Shown in pieces: positions 10,973 to 24,193 of a stretch of DNA of 64,000 bases. The position numbers were made by a program, and so were the translations under genes. Source of the stretch: Lotus japonicus (lineage: Eukaryota; Streptophyta; Magnoliopsida; Fabales; Fabaceae); assembly GCF_012489685.1 (NCBI RefSeq), contig NC_080044.1, forward strand, positions 50,592,964 through 50,656,963. The letters run 5' to 3'. Every line of letters begins with the position of its first letter. Positions within the stretch are counted from its first letter, which is position 1. The notes beneath the pieces are model-generated. The model ran no database searches and was not told where the DNA came from. It saw only the letters and a list, made by a program, of their open reading frames with translations.

Positions 10973-13387
10973 TGTAGGAGTAGTGTCGATGCTCTGACCG
11001 TCATGCTTCAGTTTTGGGGACAGGGTAGTTTCCTACCGGTAGCTTTTTGTGTGGTTTCCTATGGAGATCACAGAGAGCTGGTTGGATTTAGGGGGTCTTT
11101 TCTTAGGCCGCTGGGCCAACTTGTTCTCAGATTTTGAGGTTTAGTGTTGCGGACACAGTATGTTTACCTTGGTTTGTACTTTTGCCTACAGGCGTTACTC
11201 TCTTTTACTTTCTGTCACTGGGGGTTTACTCGTGACGTGGTTTACAACTTACAGTGGGGGCTGTAATCATATTGTATATTAGTTCTGTTATCTTCGTTTT
11301 AGAGTTTCATCTCTTTCTGTCTTTACTTACACTATCGAAAAAAAATAATTCACGTTTTTCCGCTTAAGTTATTTCTTTGGTTACTAAAGTGACGCCACCG
11401 AAATCGGGGTGTTACAGGTCCAATGACTAGATTCTCACCGTCCTGATGCCAGCACAAGGGCGTACGACACCTCCGACCATACAAAGCTTCGTAAGGTGCC
11501 ATCCCTATGCTTGCATGAAAACTGTTGTTGTAGGTGAACTCAATCAGCGGCAACAACGCATCCCAGCTACCCTGATGATCTAACACACAAGCTCGTAGCA
11601 AATCCTCCAAGGATTGAATAGTCCTCTCGGTTTGCCCATCCATCTGTGGATGATAAGCGGAACTCAATCTTAACTTGGTTCCCAAAGCTTGCTGCAAAGC
11701 TCCCCAGAAACGTGAGGTAAACCTCGGGTCTCTGTCCGACACAATGCTAGACGGTACACCATGCAGTCGTACAATCTCAGCGATGTAGATCTCTGCTAGC
11801 TTCTCCACCTTGTAGTTCAGATTAATCGGCACGAAGTGAGCAGTCTTCGTCAATCGATCAACCACTACCCATATTGCATCAAATCTTATTCGTGTTAGGG
11901 GCAACGCCGTCACGAAGTCCATAGAGATGCTGTCCCACTTCCACTCAGGGACATCCAACGATTGTAGTTTCCCTGCCGACTTCTGATGTTCCACCTTCGC
12001 CTTCTGACAAGTCAGACATGTCGACACGTACTCAGCTACTTGTTTCTTCATCCCAGGCCACCAGAAATGAAGTTTCAAGTCTTGATACATCTTGTTAATT
12101 CCCGGATGAATACTCAACCTGCTCTTGTGGCCTTCATCCAAGATCAACCTCCTCATAGCTGCGTCATTGGGTACACAAACTCGTCCCTTGCAACGCAAAA
12201 GACCATCGTTTCCGATAGTGAATTCCGGTGCCTTTCCTTGAGTAACGAGTTTGCGCCACTCAATCAGTCCTTCATCGGTCTCTTGCTTCGACTTTATCTC
12301 GTCCAATAGTCCACTCGACACCGTCACCATTCCGAATCTCAACTCCCCAGGTGCGAGCTTAACATCCAAGCTCAGGTCTCGGAATGTCTCCAACAGTTCT
12401 AGCTCTTTGACCATCAACGAGGATACATGTATAACCTTTCGACTAAGAGCGTCAGCTACAACATTGGTTTTCCCCGGATGATACTGTAGAGCGAACTCAT
12501 AGTCCTGCAGAAATTCCATCCACCTTCGCTGTCTCATGTTCAGATCCTTCTGATCAAACAAGTACTTCAGACTCTTGTGATCACTGTAGATCGTGAACGT
12601 ACTGCCATACAGGTAATGCCTCCAAATCTTGAGAGCATACACTATAGCAGCCAACTCCAAATCATGCGAAGGATAGTTTTTGTAAGACCCAAGTTTTTTA
12701 AGCTTGTGTCAAGTAAATAGAATCCTATTCACGATTAGGGTTGATGTATCGTGAAGGGAAACCTGAACTAGAGTTTACCAAATGAAATAAATATATGAAG
12801 GAGAAAGTTCAGGAAAAGTTTGAGGATTGTATCGAAGTCGATAAAAGTTATAGCACGATCGTTATACGCTTAAACCTAGGTCAGAAACCCTAGTATATAG
12901 CTAATTTTCACTTTTAGGCACGATGGAAGTTAATTCCAAAAATCTTCAGAGAAATGTTAGAACTTCTCTTCTTCCATAAATCACAATCGTTTTGAGGCGA
13001 AACTCTAGGATCTACGAACGTCCGATTCCAATCATCGGAAGTTTGCCGAAACCGAAACCCTGGTATTTCAAAACCCTAGAATTTCTCGACAATGAAGACT
13101 TTTTCTATTCAGAGCTTCAAATGAAGATTCTACACGCGTACACCCATTTCTCTTGATGATTTCAATCTTTCTTCAGAAGGAAGTTTTCCATTCCGACATT
13201 CGATGCAAAAAGCAACTTATCGGGTAAAATAGTTTTATACCGATTATGCATTAGTCGCTAAAAATACAAGGAGACCTCATTTTAGTTTTGGAATTCTTTC
13301 GCCAAAACCTATCTGAGAATTCATGGAGAATGACGCCGGAAAAATCAGAATCGCGAAACTTTCATTTTCCCGCGATTTGCCATCTTC

Positions 13388-13395
13388 TATATATA
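13388..13395 (+). promoter_or_regulatory. TATA box in solo LTR D2
   Basis: TATATATA sits at the position matching the D1 TATA box. A leader follows, with a donor-like TTTCGAG/GTATAG at 13537/13538. Confidence 0.55.
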
Positions 13396-14214
13396 GCAAG
13401 CAAGTGAGAAGAAATCACAAAACTCCACCATTTTCTACCCACCAAGGCCGCGAGTTTGAGAGGAGAGGAGGAGGAGAAGATTTTCTTCATTTCTTGCTTG
13501 ATCGTCGATCCAACAGTTGCTGCTTCAAGGTTTCGAGGTATAGTCGCTAATCCTTACCTCTGATCGCTTTTTCCATAGCTTTTCTGTAGACTTTTCTGAG
13601 CTGATAGTTTATGGGTTTTTGCAAAACTATCCTGAATCTTTCATTTCTGATTCTAAACCTCTTCTTTATGTGCCCAAGATCACTTCTGCCGGATTAGATT
13701 TTCCGTTATGTCGCCGGAATTCCGCCGGAATCAATTTTAGCCTTAAATACCCATTTTTGGAGTTTTTGAAGTAAAGCTTCAACCTTTAGGCTAAAAACTA
13801 TCGCCTTAGCTTAGTGCTAGTAGGATTAGTTGTCATAAACGTCGTTAGTAACGTCCCTGCAAAATTTGGTTTTTGGGATTTCAGTTTTGAAATTTCTATA
13901 AGTTAAAAATCATGACCAAAATACCCCTGCGACAGTTTTTGATCCGATAATTTTTCCGAGTTCAGAATACCCTTAGTTACGGCTAATGATAGCATAGGAA
14001 CCAAGTTTGATCGAAGAAAAATCGAGTCTCCTAATTGTGAAAAGTGGCCGAACCTATTTAAGGGTGGAGGAGGAAAATTTCCTTTTCCGAAAACTTGCCT
14101 TTCGCGCTAGATTATCGTACCTTAGAGTATAGATTACTTCGAGTAATCTTAGTAAGTATCGATAGCTTAGTTTTCGATAGATTCTGATAGTATTTCTGTG
14201 GTTTTGCTCTAAAG

Positions 14215-14292
14215 GTGATTTTGAGGAATTTCCTGAGGAACAACACTTTGATTGTGAGGAAGAGTTGGAAGTTCATCCTGGAGAATCTGCAG
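14215..14292 (+). other. 78-bp exon-like block in solo LTR D2
   Basis: It follows an AAAG acceptor-like end and precedes GCAG/GTGAGGG. It is identical in length to the D1 block. One frame reads DFEEFPEEQ. Confidence 0.35.
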
Positions 14293-15411
14293 GTGAGGGC
14301 ATCTCACTGAATCTCTAGTTAATGCTTAGGGTCGATGCTTTCGACATTGTTTACTGTTTATGCACTGGATTGTGTGTGATTGGAAAATGTTTTCTGAGGC
14401 TTCGGCTGACAATGTAGATGATTCATCTACTGAATGTTTTTGAGATTGACTTACATGCTATGTGCTATGTGGGTAATCTAGGATGTGTGGTGCATGTTTT
14501 ATATGCTAAGTGCTAAGTGTTTATGATGAGATTTATTGATATATGACATGTTGCTGATTGTGATGATTTAAATATGCTTTGCACTGGAATATGAGTTTCT
14601 GAATGGTGAGAATAGCGGGCAGGTCATGCCGATTTTTATTTGAGAGTTTTGAGAAAGTTTGATAGGACGAATGAGATTCGGGCCTTGCTATGATGTTTAT
14701 GGATCGAGACATTCTCTGGAGTCATTTGGGGATTAGGAGATCCCGAGAACTTATAGGATTTGCGATAAGACTAAAAAGGATATTATTTTGGAAGAAAATT
14801 CATAAGACATTAAACAACCTCTAAATCTTTAAATAAAGATAATAAACTCGAAAGGAAGCTTCGGATGCAAATCTTAGTCTTTGGAAAACGAGAAGTGTCG
14901 TCGGATCCAATCGTTGAGGAAGCTGAGAAGTGTTGAGTATGTTGATGCTCCTGTGCTGTTGGAGTAGCTATGCGTTGTTGGGCTATCCTGGGGATAAGTC
15001 CGGGAAACCGTTAGTTTCCGAGAGTGTAATACTCTGTGCTCGTTGAGCAGTTGTGACCATCGGATTGAGATGAGTCGGATGATTTGGAGATCATCATGAG
15101 TTACTATGTTGATGTGAAGAAGTGTCTTTTGTCGCAGAATCGACTTTACCTTAGGGTAAGTTTTTAGAGACTTTAATTTACCTAGAACACGTGGCGACGT
15201 GTCGAGTGAGATTCGGAGACGTTGTTTGTCTAATCATCTTGCATTCATGCAACATTAATGAGGTATTAACACAGGACGTACTCTGGACCTCGGCGGATTC
15301 CAAAATTGGTTATAAGACCAGGATTTCCGCGTAAGAGCACTGCTAGGTGACTCTTAGTAGCAGACCGAAATGGCAGACCTACGGGTTATGGCTGATCTGG
15401 CTACCTTGGTT

Positions 15412-15632
15412 TGGTGTAAGAGACACGCGGGCAGAATGGTCCCACCGTTGCTGGTGCTAGGATTGATCCGGTTGGTGTCCATCCCAGAGGCACGCGAGCA
15501 GAATGGTCCCACCGTTGCTGGTGCTAGGATTGACTCGTTTGATGTCCATACCTATGTTTGGTGTAAGAGGCACGCGGGCAGAATGGTCCCACCGTTGCTG
15601 GTGCTAGGATTGATCCGTTTGATGTCCATCCG
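15412..15632 (+). repeat. Three-copy tandem repeat (~74 bp) in D2
   Basis: Units start near 15412, 15485 and 15559 and share GGTCCCACCGTTGCTGGTGC. D1 has a single copy (about 10477-10553), so this is a local expansion in D2 and explains part of its extra length. Confidence 0.75.
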
Positions 15633-17468
15633 TTCCGGATTGCATATTGGTTGACTGGGTTAACCTGCATATCATTTCATGCAACATGCATACTGACTTA
15701 GTTGCTGAGTGTGATTGCTACTTGTTAATTCTATTTGGAACATGTTAAGTGTTATTATTGTCGTTTATGTTATTGTGGAATATGCAACCCTAGGATGTTA
15801 TCCCTAGCTATAAGCCTAAGTGGCTATTCTCTTACCTATATCTATTGGTGCTATTATTTACGTAATTCTTTGGAGTTGACCCTCGCGTCTTCTGTGTGTG
15901 CTTTGGCGGACAAACGCCCATTGTCAGATGTCTTTGGCGGGCTGGTTCACGACGGTTCACCCTTCGGGGGGAACTAGGGTTGAGATGCTGGAACAAGAGC
16001 GCGTCGCGTTCGCGAGAGGAGGACGGATGGTGTACATAGACTAGGTCGTTCTGGATTTCGAATTCGGACGACGATCATGCTAGCATGTAGGATTGAGTGT
16101 TAGTGTGAGCTCCTCGAGATGGGATTAGTGTAGGAGTAGAGTCTTAGCTCTGAACATCAATTGTTTCTTTGGGGACAGGGTAATTTCCCACCTATAGCTT
16201 TTTGTGTGGTTTCTTTACGGGAATCACAGAGAGTTGGTTGGACTTAGGAGGTCTTTTCAGGCCGATGGGCCAGCTTATTCTCAGTTTTGAGGGATGGTGT
16301 TGCGGGCACTTCACCTTTACTTTAGTCTGTATATTTTGCCTACGGGCGTTACATGTTTCTTCTTTCCGTCACTGGAGGTTACTCGTGACGAGGTTGCTAC
16401 TTACAGCGGAGGCTGTAATATATATTGTATATTAGTTCTGTTGTTTTCGCTTTTGGGGTTTTACTTAATTCAGTCTTGTCTTAGTTATTATCAAAAGAAA
16501 AATATTCACGTTTTTCCGCATTAAGTTTATTGTTGGTTACTAAAGTGACGCCACCGAAATCGGGGTGTTACAGTTTTTCTCATGAATCTTCAGCTGTCGC
16601 GAGGCATAAGCAATCACTTTCTTCTCTAGCATCATTACACAACCCAACCCATTATGTGAAGCATCACAGTAAACGTCGTATGGTTCACCCTCCTTGGGTA
16701 AGGCTAGTATTGGTGCAGTAGTCAGTCGCTTCTTCATCTCCTTAAAACTCTCTTCACATTTCTCCGTCCATGCAAAAGGTTGATTCTTCTTCGTCAATTG
16801 AGTCAACGGCAAAGTCAACTTGCATAGTCTTTCACAGAGCGTCTGTAGTAACCAGCAAGTCCAACAAAACTTCTGATGTCGCTTGCTGTCTTAGGTTGTT
16901 CCCACGACAAAATCGATTCAATTTTGCTGGGGTCAACAGCCACACCCTGACTTGATATGACGTGACCCAGGAACTTCACCTCCTCCATCCAGAATTCCCA
17001 TTTGGAACCATTAGCATACAACTCTTTCTCATGCAATACTCCCAGCACTTGTCGTAGATGCTCCTCGTGTTCCTCGTTACTCTTCGAATAGATAAGGATG
17101 TCGTCGATGAATACCACCACGAACTTGTCCAGGAAAGGCCTAAACACTCTGTTCATGTAATACATGAATACAGCAGGGGCATTAGTGACTCCGAACGGCA
17201 TCACAAGGTACTCATAATGCCCGTATCGAGTACTGGATGCGGTTTTCTGAATGTCAGCTTCCTTGACTCGAATCTGGTGATAACCCGACTTCAAATCTCT
17301 CTTCGAGAAAACGATAGCTCCTCGAAGTTGATCAATTAAATCATCTATCCGAGGCATCAGATAACGATTCTTCACAGTCACTTTGTTGAGTTGTCGGTAA
17401 TTCACGCATACTCTGGACTTCCCATCCTTCTTCTTCACCAACAGCACAAGTGCTCCCCAAACGCACAC

Positions 17469-17773
17469 AGGCGTACACCGTGGGGCACAAAAGGGTTTCC
17501 AAAGCTCACTCTTCCTTCGGTTGACATTCCATCAATCGATCTCAGAGTTCAAACATCTTAACATAATCAAACACTTAGTCTCAAGTATCACAGCAATGAT
17601 ACTAACTGCAGAAAATCTCACAGCCAAGCAAACATCTTAGCAAACAAGTCTACCCAATCTCACCGCGAAGCTTTGAAAACACCTTTATAAAAAAAAAACA
17701 CAACGAGTTCGGGAACTCGTAAGCCCAAAATCTTTAGTGCTCTGGTTTCTCAATCGGAGCTCTGATACCACAA
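17469..17773 (-). other. Residual 5' leader of element B with primer-binding site
   Basis: This is all that remains between the middle LTR and the truncated pol copy 1. At 17759-17770 the minus strand reads TGGTATCAGAGC, the exact initiator-Met tRNA complement, three bases from the LTR end at 17774. The gag/protease/RT-start deletion ends near 17468. Confidence 0.75.
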
Positions 17774-18217
17774 TGTAACTCCCCGATTTCTCAAGTGTCA
17801 CACAGTAACCAATCACATGTATTTTCGTAAAGAGTTTTCGTCGATTCACATAATAATCTTGCATTAATAACAAAGGTTAAATTATTGTGAAACTCTTGAA
17901 GACTTTACGACTTAAACTTGCGGAATAAATAAAACATACATTTCTGAATAAAGCAACTCTTTAATAAAAGCAATAAATAATCCAACAATACAAAAGTTGA
18001 AACCTCGGGCTAAAGCCCTAAACCAAAATACACCCATAATCTCTGAAAATGAAACAAATAAATGATAGTTCAGAACTACGTGTCACTCGACCCCCAACAA
18101 GACAAACAACAATCACTCCTCGAGCCACCCACATTGTCTCTTCTTTGACGGAGCACCGGCATCAGGATCTGGAAGTGACTCTAGAGGCGGGACTGGAAAG
18201 TCACCAATACGCCCCCA

Positions 18218-18520
18218 CTAGGCTGGTGCCTCAGGCGCTCGTAAAATATCCTCCTTTGCATCAGCCAATTGTGGAGAGTTCGAGCTGGAACCCTCATCAC
18301 CTGGGTGCAGAAAGCGGCATGGTGCAAAGAGCATCTTGACCTTGCCCCATTCCATCTTCTGAGTCTCGATGATGTTCCCATGTCGGTCTCGTCTGGTGAT
18401 CGTAGCACTGCCGACGTACAAGCGACGTACCTGGCTAGAGTCGGTCTGCCAGGCGTTGTCCTTCTCCTGATCATGAAGATCGATCGTCCAAGAGGTCACT
18501 GAGCTCTTGATCTTCACCAT
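18218..18520 (-). pseudogene. ORF inside the LTR of element B, copy 2
   Basis: This is the counterpart of 5084-4677. The ATG is at 18520 and a stop at 18218 leaves 100 residues. It differs from copy 1 by a few replacements (for example E to K, G to R and P to L). It reads through the point where copy 1 has an internal TAG, but stops earlier at its own TAG. The upstream splice acceptor AG is changed. The two copies thus have different lesions and share an ancestral frame of about 135 codons. The product is unknown. Confidence 0.4.
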
Positions 18521-20633
18521 CTGCCCCCCCCCCAGATAACACATAACAGGGTCAGATCTCATGTTCACATATAGCAAAATCATATATCACATGAATAATA
18601 AGTTTTAAATGGAAAATCTTTAAGTCTCATCTCAGTTAGTCACCTAAGTCCAGTTATACTAACGTCCTCACCATTCGCACAACCACCTTAACACCATGGG
18701 CAAATCACGATCATCCGCATATGAACAATCACAAGGGGACACTCAGTACAACCCAAGTCACATGGGGACACATAGTATAACCCATAAATCTCGAGGAGAC
18801 CGCAGTCAACCTTATCACGTGAGGACACACATTGTAACCCACAAACACCCTCGCGTGCAAGCAACTGTTTGTCTATAATGGTACCATCGTTCTCATGGGC
18901 CATAGTCATCACTAGACCTATGTTCCAATTTCATCACATTTTACTTGCAAGCGATTAAGTTCTCATTTCTCTTTGTTCAAGGCTCTAATAAGTCATCCTA
19001 GAGTCTTAGCACTTATATCACCGAATAGTGAAACATAAACGACAGAAATAATCACAACACCAAAAGGAATTACAGGTAGGTGAGCGACCCGTTGGCAATA
19101 TCCAAGTTAGGCAACATATAAGCTATACCAAAACACATAGCCGTATTCTCATGCATACCAATACTTAAATCATGGCAAACTCATCAATCAAGCTATCACA
19201 TAAACTTGTGCATGAATCGAAAGAAAGAAAACTCGCCGACAACCACAAAAGTGGCTCGGCCGAACCCTAAAGGGCTCAAGGGTTTTCAAAACTCTTCCTT
19301 TCTTCCATTCCAACTTCACAAGCCAATGTCCAGCCAACATTATCAAGCATATTCTCACAAAAATTCCAGAACTGAACATACATCATCTTTCATGCTAAAT
19401 CATGTGAAAATCTAGTGTAAAATCATGGAATTCATACCTATGACATGGGATCATTTGATAAGCATTGACATATTGATCATATCATTATACAAGCATCACA
19501 AATTTGGTAAAAATTCCAGTAGCAATCAGCAATAATCAATAGCACCAAAAAACTAAAGAAAAATCCACCAAAACCCTTGTTTTGGTGTAGCCGAGAGCAC
19601 CATATGCTCTAGGCTTCTATATTTTTTTTTTGAAAACGTATTGGCCATTCTCTAGGCCAACATACAGCAGAAAAATCATCATGTTAATCATCAACATAAT
19701 CATCCTTAAGTATATGATACATCACAGAATTTGTTCTAGGCAAAATCATGGTAAAATTGTCAAGTTTGGCATCAATAGCAAGTGATCATGGCATCAACTT
19801 TTGATCATGTTTAAGGCAGCACATATCAAGTTCTTAAAGTATAAGATCAGCCCCCTAACCCACATACATCATCATCAACACGAAATTCAGACCATAACCA
19901 TGTAAATCATACAAACCTTCATCATTTTGATCCTAGACTCTACCTACTAGATCCACCCTTACCTTAGTTTTTGGGAATGAAAGGATGAAAGAATGGTGAT
20001 GGAATAGATGAATGGAGAAGTCCTCTCCTTGCTGCACCTTCAGCCTTGACTTGATCTTCTCCTTTCTCTCTTGATCTCTCTTGCTTTCACTCCTTCTTCT
20101 TCTTCTTTCTCTCCTCTAGCCGCCGCCCTCTCTCACTCTCTTACTCTTTCTTTCTTTCTTTTTTTCTTCTGAATGTGTGTGGAAATGAGGGTATGAGATT
20201 GTGATTCTACTCAGCCTCTTTTAGGTCTCTCAAAAGCTGCAGAAATCTTCCCCTTTTACCCCTATACCCGCGGCCAAGACAAGGATATGCAAGGGCATCC
20301 ACAAATTTCACTAATTTGAATGGAGACAATGCATTTTTGGCTCTTCATTCTCCTTTATTTCCTTGAATAAAAACTGATCAGCCATGATTATGAGCAATAA
20401 TCCCTCAATATTCCCCTTAACTCTTGCATTCCTAGTCAAAACAAGTCTCCTCTCCTCTCCTCTTCACATACTCGAGTATAGCCCTCCTCCTTGGCCCTCA
20501 AGCAACCCAAAATCACTTACCTTGGAGTCCTTGACCTTATAAATAATTATTTCCTAACCCCCAAGTATTATCACTTTAATATAAATAATACTATACACTC
20601 CAATGCATCAAGGAAAAATTCACAATTCACAAG

Positions 20634-21495
20634 TGTTGTTCCTGGTGTTGTCATGCATTTTGCTAAAAACAATCAGATATCGAAGCCGATGTCCTGACAT
20701 CTGATTCTGTGAAGCCAGGACATTCATTCACTGGCTGACTTGCATTGTGGGTCCCTTCTGTTATCTGTTAAAGATTTGTTTGTTGTTACTTGAGAATCAA
20801 GTAGCTGATTAAAGGGAGTTCTTTGCGGGTTGTTTATTGTTGAAACAAATCTATGATTGAACATTTGTTTCTATCTCTTCTTAGTTGTTACGCAAATCAT
20901 ATCTTGGAAGATTGCGTTTGAATTTGTGTGGATCAATTCTGTTCTTCAGCCCAGTCAACCCTAGTGCCGCCTCTGCTGAAGTATAAAAGGAACAAAGACC
21001 TAAAACGTGAAGCTACCGGAGCTAAGATTGAAGATCAAGTGTTTTAGGATTGTGAGTTGTGCTTTGTTCTTGTTATTTGTGAACTGTTCTTGCTCCCTGA
21101 TTCTATAAAGCAAGATTCAGTTCTTTGTTAGGTTTGATTGTTCAAACACTTTTGTTATTTGTTTTCACCAATTACTGTGGCACCGATTGAGAGAAAGTGA
21201 GAGGGGCTCTCATACTTAGGTTGAGATACTAAGTAGAAATACACTGGGTAGATTAGGAAAAGAACAATGAACTAGTTGTGATCATGTGTGTTTGTAGTTC
21301 CTGAATCTTGAGATAGTGGATTTCCTTTCTTTGGGCTTAGCCCTCCAGACATAGGTGAAGTTTCACTGAACTGGGTTACCAATTCTTGTGTCTTGTTAAT
21401 TTTGCGTTTTACTTTTACTGATACTGTGTGTTTGTTGTCATACTCGATTGTCCTGACATCGCGTACGACATTGTTCTAAGGGAACTAGAATTTCA
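20634..21495 (+). repeat. 5' LTR of element C
   Basis: It starts TGTTGTTCC and ends TTTCA. TATAAAAG at 20982-20989 is the likely promoter TATA box. Confidence 0.93.
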
Positions 21496-21497
21496 AT

Positions 21498-21509
21498 TGG
21501 CATCAGAGC
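21498..21509 (+). other. Primer-binding site of element C
   Basis: TGGCATCAGAGC, two bases after the LTR end; same one-base variant as in element A. Confidence 0.8.
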
Positions 21510-21560
21510 AGGCACCCCTGTTCTGTTGGGTGAGCTCCAGGGAGATTTTGTTTGGTTCTC

Positions 21561-24193
21561 ATGGACAATAAGGAGGGAGGATCGGTTAACAGACCACCAA
21601 TTCTGGATGAGACCAATTATGATTACTGGAAGGTCCACATGACTGCGTTTCTTAAGTCTATAGATAACAAGACTTGGAAGGCCATTGTCAAAGGATGGAG
21701 TCATCCCACCAAAGTGCAAGCTGAGGGAAGTACTTCAAAAGCAGAAGAGAAACCTGAAGAAGAATGGACAAAGGATGAAGATGAAGCTGCTATGGGAAAC
21801 TCTAAGGCACTGAATGCTATCTTTAATGGAGTGGATAAAAACATGTTCAGGTTGATCAACACATGCACTGTGGCAAAGGATGCCTGGGAAATTTTGAAGA
21901 CTGCACATGAGGGCACCACCAGAGTAAGAATGTCAAGGCTCCAGATTCTTACTACTCAGTTTGAGAACTTAATGATGAATGAGGATGAGACTATTTCTGA
22001 ATTTCACATGCGTGTGCGTGATTTGTCCAATGCCTCGTTTGCTCTGGGAGAACCTATGTCTAATGAGAAGCTTGTAAGGAAAATCTTGAGGTCTGTTACC
22101 AGCAAATTTTCTATGAAAGTCACTGCTATTGAAGAAGCTCAGGATATCAGTAACATGAAGGTTGATGAACTCATTGGCTCTCTGCAGACTTATGAGTTGA
22201 AGATTGGTGAGAAGTCTGAGAAAAAGAGTAAAAGCATAGCTTTTGTCTCCAATACTGATGATGGAGATGATGCTGACTGTGAAGGTGAGAATTTATCTGA
22301 AGCTCTGGCTCTACTGGCAAAGAAATTTAATAGAGCTCTGAGAAAAATAGATAGAAGAAACATGTCAAATGTCCAGGACATTAAGACTGACAATTTCAAG
22401 CCCTTCAATTCTCAGAAAAAGATCAAAGAAGAAGACAAATCTGGTCAGAATAAAGGTGTTCAGTGTCATGAATGTGAAGGATATGGGCATATTAGAACTG
22501 AGTGTGCTACTTACTTGAAGAAGCAAAAGAAAAGCATGGTTGTGACATGGTCAGATGAAGACACAGAGGATGAGGAAGAACTCTCTGCAAACAGAGTTAA
22601 TGCCTTCTCAGGAACTGTTGATGCTTCATAATATAGTGATTAAGAAATAACAGATGAAGATTTGGAGGAGACTTACAGGCTCTTGCACACTAAATGGGAA
22701 GAAGCATGCAAACTTCTGAAAGAGCAAGAAGATAATATAGAGCAGCTCAAGTCAGAAAATGAAAAGCTGAGAGGGACTATTGATAAGCTGCAGGATGATC
22801 TTGATGAATGGAACACAAAGCTTAAGGATGTTGATACTGTAGAAAAGGCTAAGCTGATGGTGATTAATGCAGAACTTCAGGATAAAGTGGTCACTCTGAC
22901 AAATAAACTTGAAGCTACTCATAAATCTGTGCGTATGCTGAATAGTGGATCTGACATGCTGGATGAGATTCTAAAGGAAACAAGCAAACAAGGGAGGAGC
23001 GTGAAAGGAATTGGATTTAATTACAATACTTCCAACAAAGAAAATCAGAAGCAGCCAAAGAAATTTGTTGGTGCTAATGAATTCAATAATTCCATCAACT
23101 ATCAGATGTCCAACCCGATGTCTCAACATGTGCCTCAACATAGGGGTTCTCAGCTGAAAAATGATAAGTCTAACCCTTGGAGATGTCACTACTGTGGAAG
23201 AAATGGCCACATAAAGCCTTATTGTTTCAAACTCTATGGCTATCCTCAGAGACAGAATGTGTTGAAGGATTCAAAGGAGAAACAGATCAAGAAGACTTGG
23301 AAACCCAAAGACCAAGTGACATGCCTCATAGCTCACACATCTTTCAAGGCCTCATCAAGTGAAGACTGGTACTTTGACAGTGGTTGTTCAAGACATATGA
23401 CTGGAAACAAGGAATATCTTGAAAATATCAAAGGATACGCCAGCAATTTTGTCACCTTTGGAGATCGAGCAAAAGGAAAAATCAAGGGAATAGGAAAACT
23501 GGTAAATCCTGGATCCCCAGATTTGGATGATGTGTTGCTTGTTAAAGGACTGACTGCCAATCTTATCTACATAAGTCAACTCTGTGATCAAGGTCTTGAT
23601 GTGTTATTCAGTAAGGCAGTGTGTGTTGTAACAACAAATGATCATAAAGTAATGATGCAAGGAATCAAATCCAAAGACAACTGCTACATGTGGGTCTCAC
23701 CAGAGAAGGCACAAGTCTCTAGATGCTTGATATCAAAAGTTGATGAGCTGAATCTATGGCACCAGAGATTGGGTCATATCAATCTTAAGAGCATGCAGAA
23801 GATCATTTCTGAAGAAGCCATTCGTGGTTTACCAAAGTTAAAAATTGGTGAGGGAAGAATATGTGGAGAGTGCAAAATTGGAAAGCAAACCAAGATGTCC
23901 CATGCAAAGCTCCAACATCCAACCACGACAAAGGTCCTTGAACTGCTACACTTGGATCTAATGGGACCCATGCAAGTTGAAATTTTGGGAGGTAAACAAT
24001 ATGTTTTTGTGTGTGTTGATGATTTTTCCAGGTACACTTGGATTGATTTCATGAAAGAAAAATCAGAGACATTTGAGATTTTCAAGAGACTTTTCCTGAA
24101 GCTTCAAACTGAGAAAAGCAGTACTGTAGTAAGAATCAGAAGTGATCATGGAAGAGAGTTTGAGAACTCAAAATTCATATTTTTGGGAGTAAA
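21561..24193 (+). pseudogene. gag, protease and N-terminal integrase of element C
   Basis: The ATG at 21561 opens gag (PPILDETNYDYWKVHM). One frame runs to about 24180 with stops at 22629-22631 and 22641-22643. Gag has the nucleic-acid-binding knuckle CHECEGYGHIRTEC (about 22467). A coiled-coil stretch rich in E, K and L follows the stops. A second knuckle CHYCGRNGHIKPYC lies near 23190, then protease with active-site FDSGCSRHMTG near 23373. Pre-integrase and integrase follow: LWHQRLGH, the CGECKIGK zinc ligands, LDLMGP and SDHGREF. After SDHGREFENSKF about 0.3 kb is deleted relative to element H, removing the catalytic glutamate region. The frame then shifts. It cannot give a functional integrase. 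Confidence 0.88.

Larger units (their letters stand above)
7836..11416 (+). repeat. Solo LTR D1 (3581 bp), chromovirus family related to B
   Basis: It begins TGTAAGGCCC and ends CGGGGTGTTACA, flanked by the duplication GGTCC (7831-7835 and 11417-11421). The uninterrupted site is present in pol copy 2 near 30024, so the insertion is proven. A TATA box fixes the transcribed strand as plus. Only one LTR and no internal region remain, as expected after LTR-LTR recombination. Confidence 0.92.
12681..16572 (+). repeat. Solo LTR D2 (3892 bp), same family as D1
   Basis: It begins TGTAAGACCC and ends CGGGGTGTTACA, with the duplication GTTTT at 12676-12680 and 16573-16577. The empty site is readable in pol copy 2 near 31280. 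It aligns with D1 throughout (leader, exon-like block, GGGCAGGTCATGCC, TTGACCCTCGCGTCTTC) but is clearly diverged and about 300 bp longer. Confidence 0.92.
7293..17468 (-). pseudogene. pol of element B, copy 1: RT, RNase H, integrase, chromodomain-like tail; broken by two solo LTRs
   Basis: The parts on the minus strand are 17468-16578, 12675-11422 and 7830-7293. RT (17468-16815) shows [17 protein letters not shown] and the catalytic [10 protein letters not shown] frameshift near 16815 leads into RNase H (YCDASHNGLG; then YSDHKSLKYLF on the far side of D2). Integrase shows the zinc-finger end CLTCQKAK, then the acidic triad in MDFVTALP, VSDRDPRFTS and GQTERTIQ. It continues to a GPY/F-type module and a C-terminal chromodomain-like end containing ATWELEDKM. 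D2 is inserted in RNase H and D1 in the late integrase. The N-terminus is lost: the frame begins abruptly at [13 protein letters not shown], so gag, protease and the start of RT are gone. Confidence 0.85.

Noticed and set aside
16202..16524. Plus-strand ORFs near the end of D2
   Set aside because: Overlapping frames in LTR DNA with no counterpart in D1 and no motif; treated as chance.
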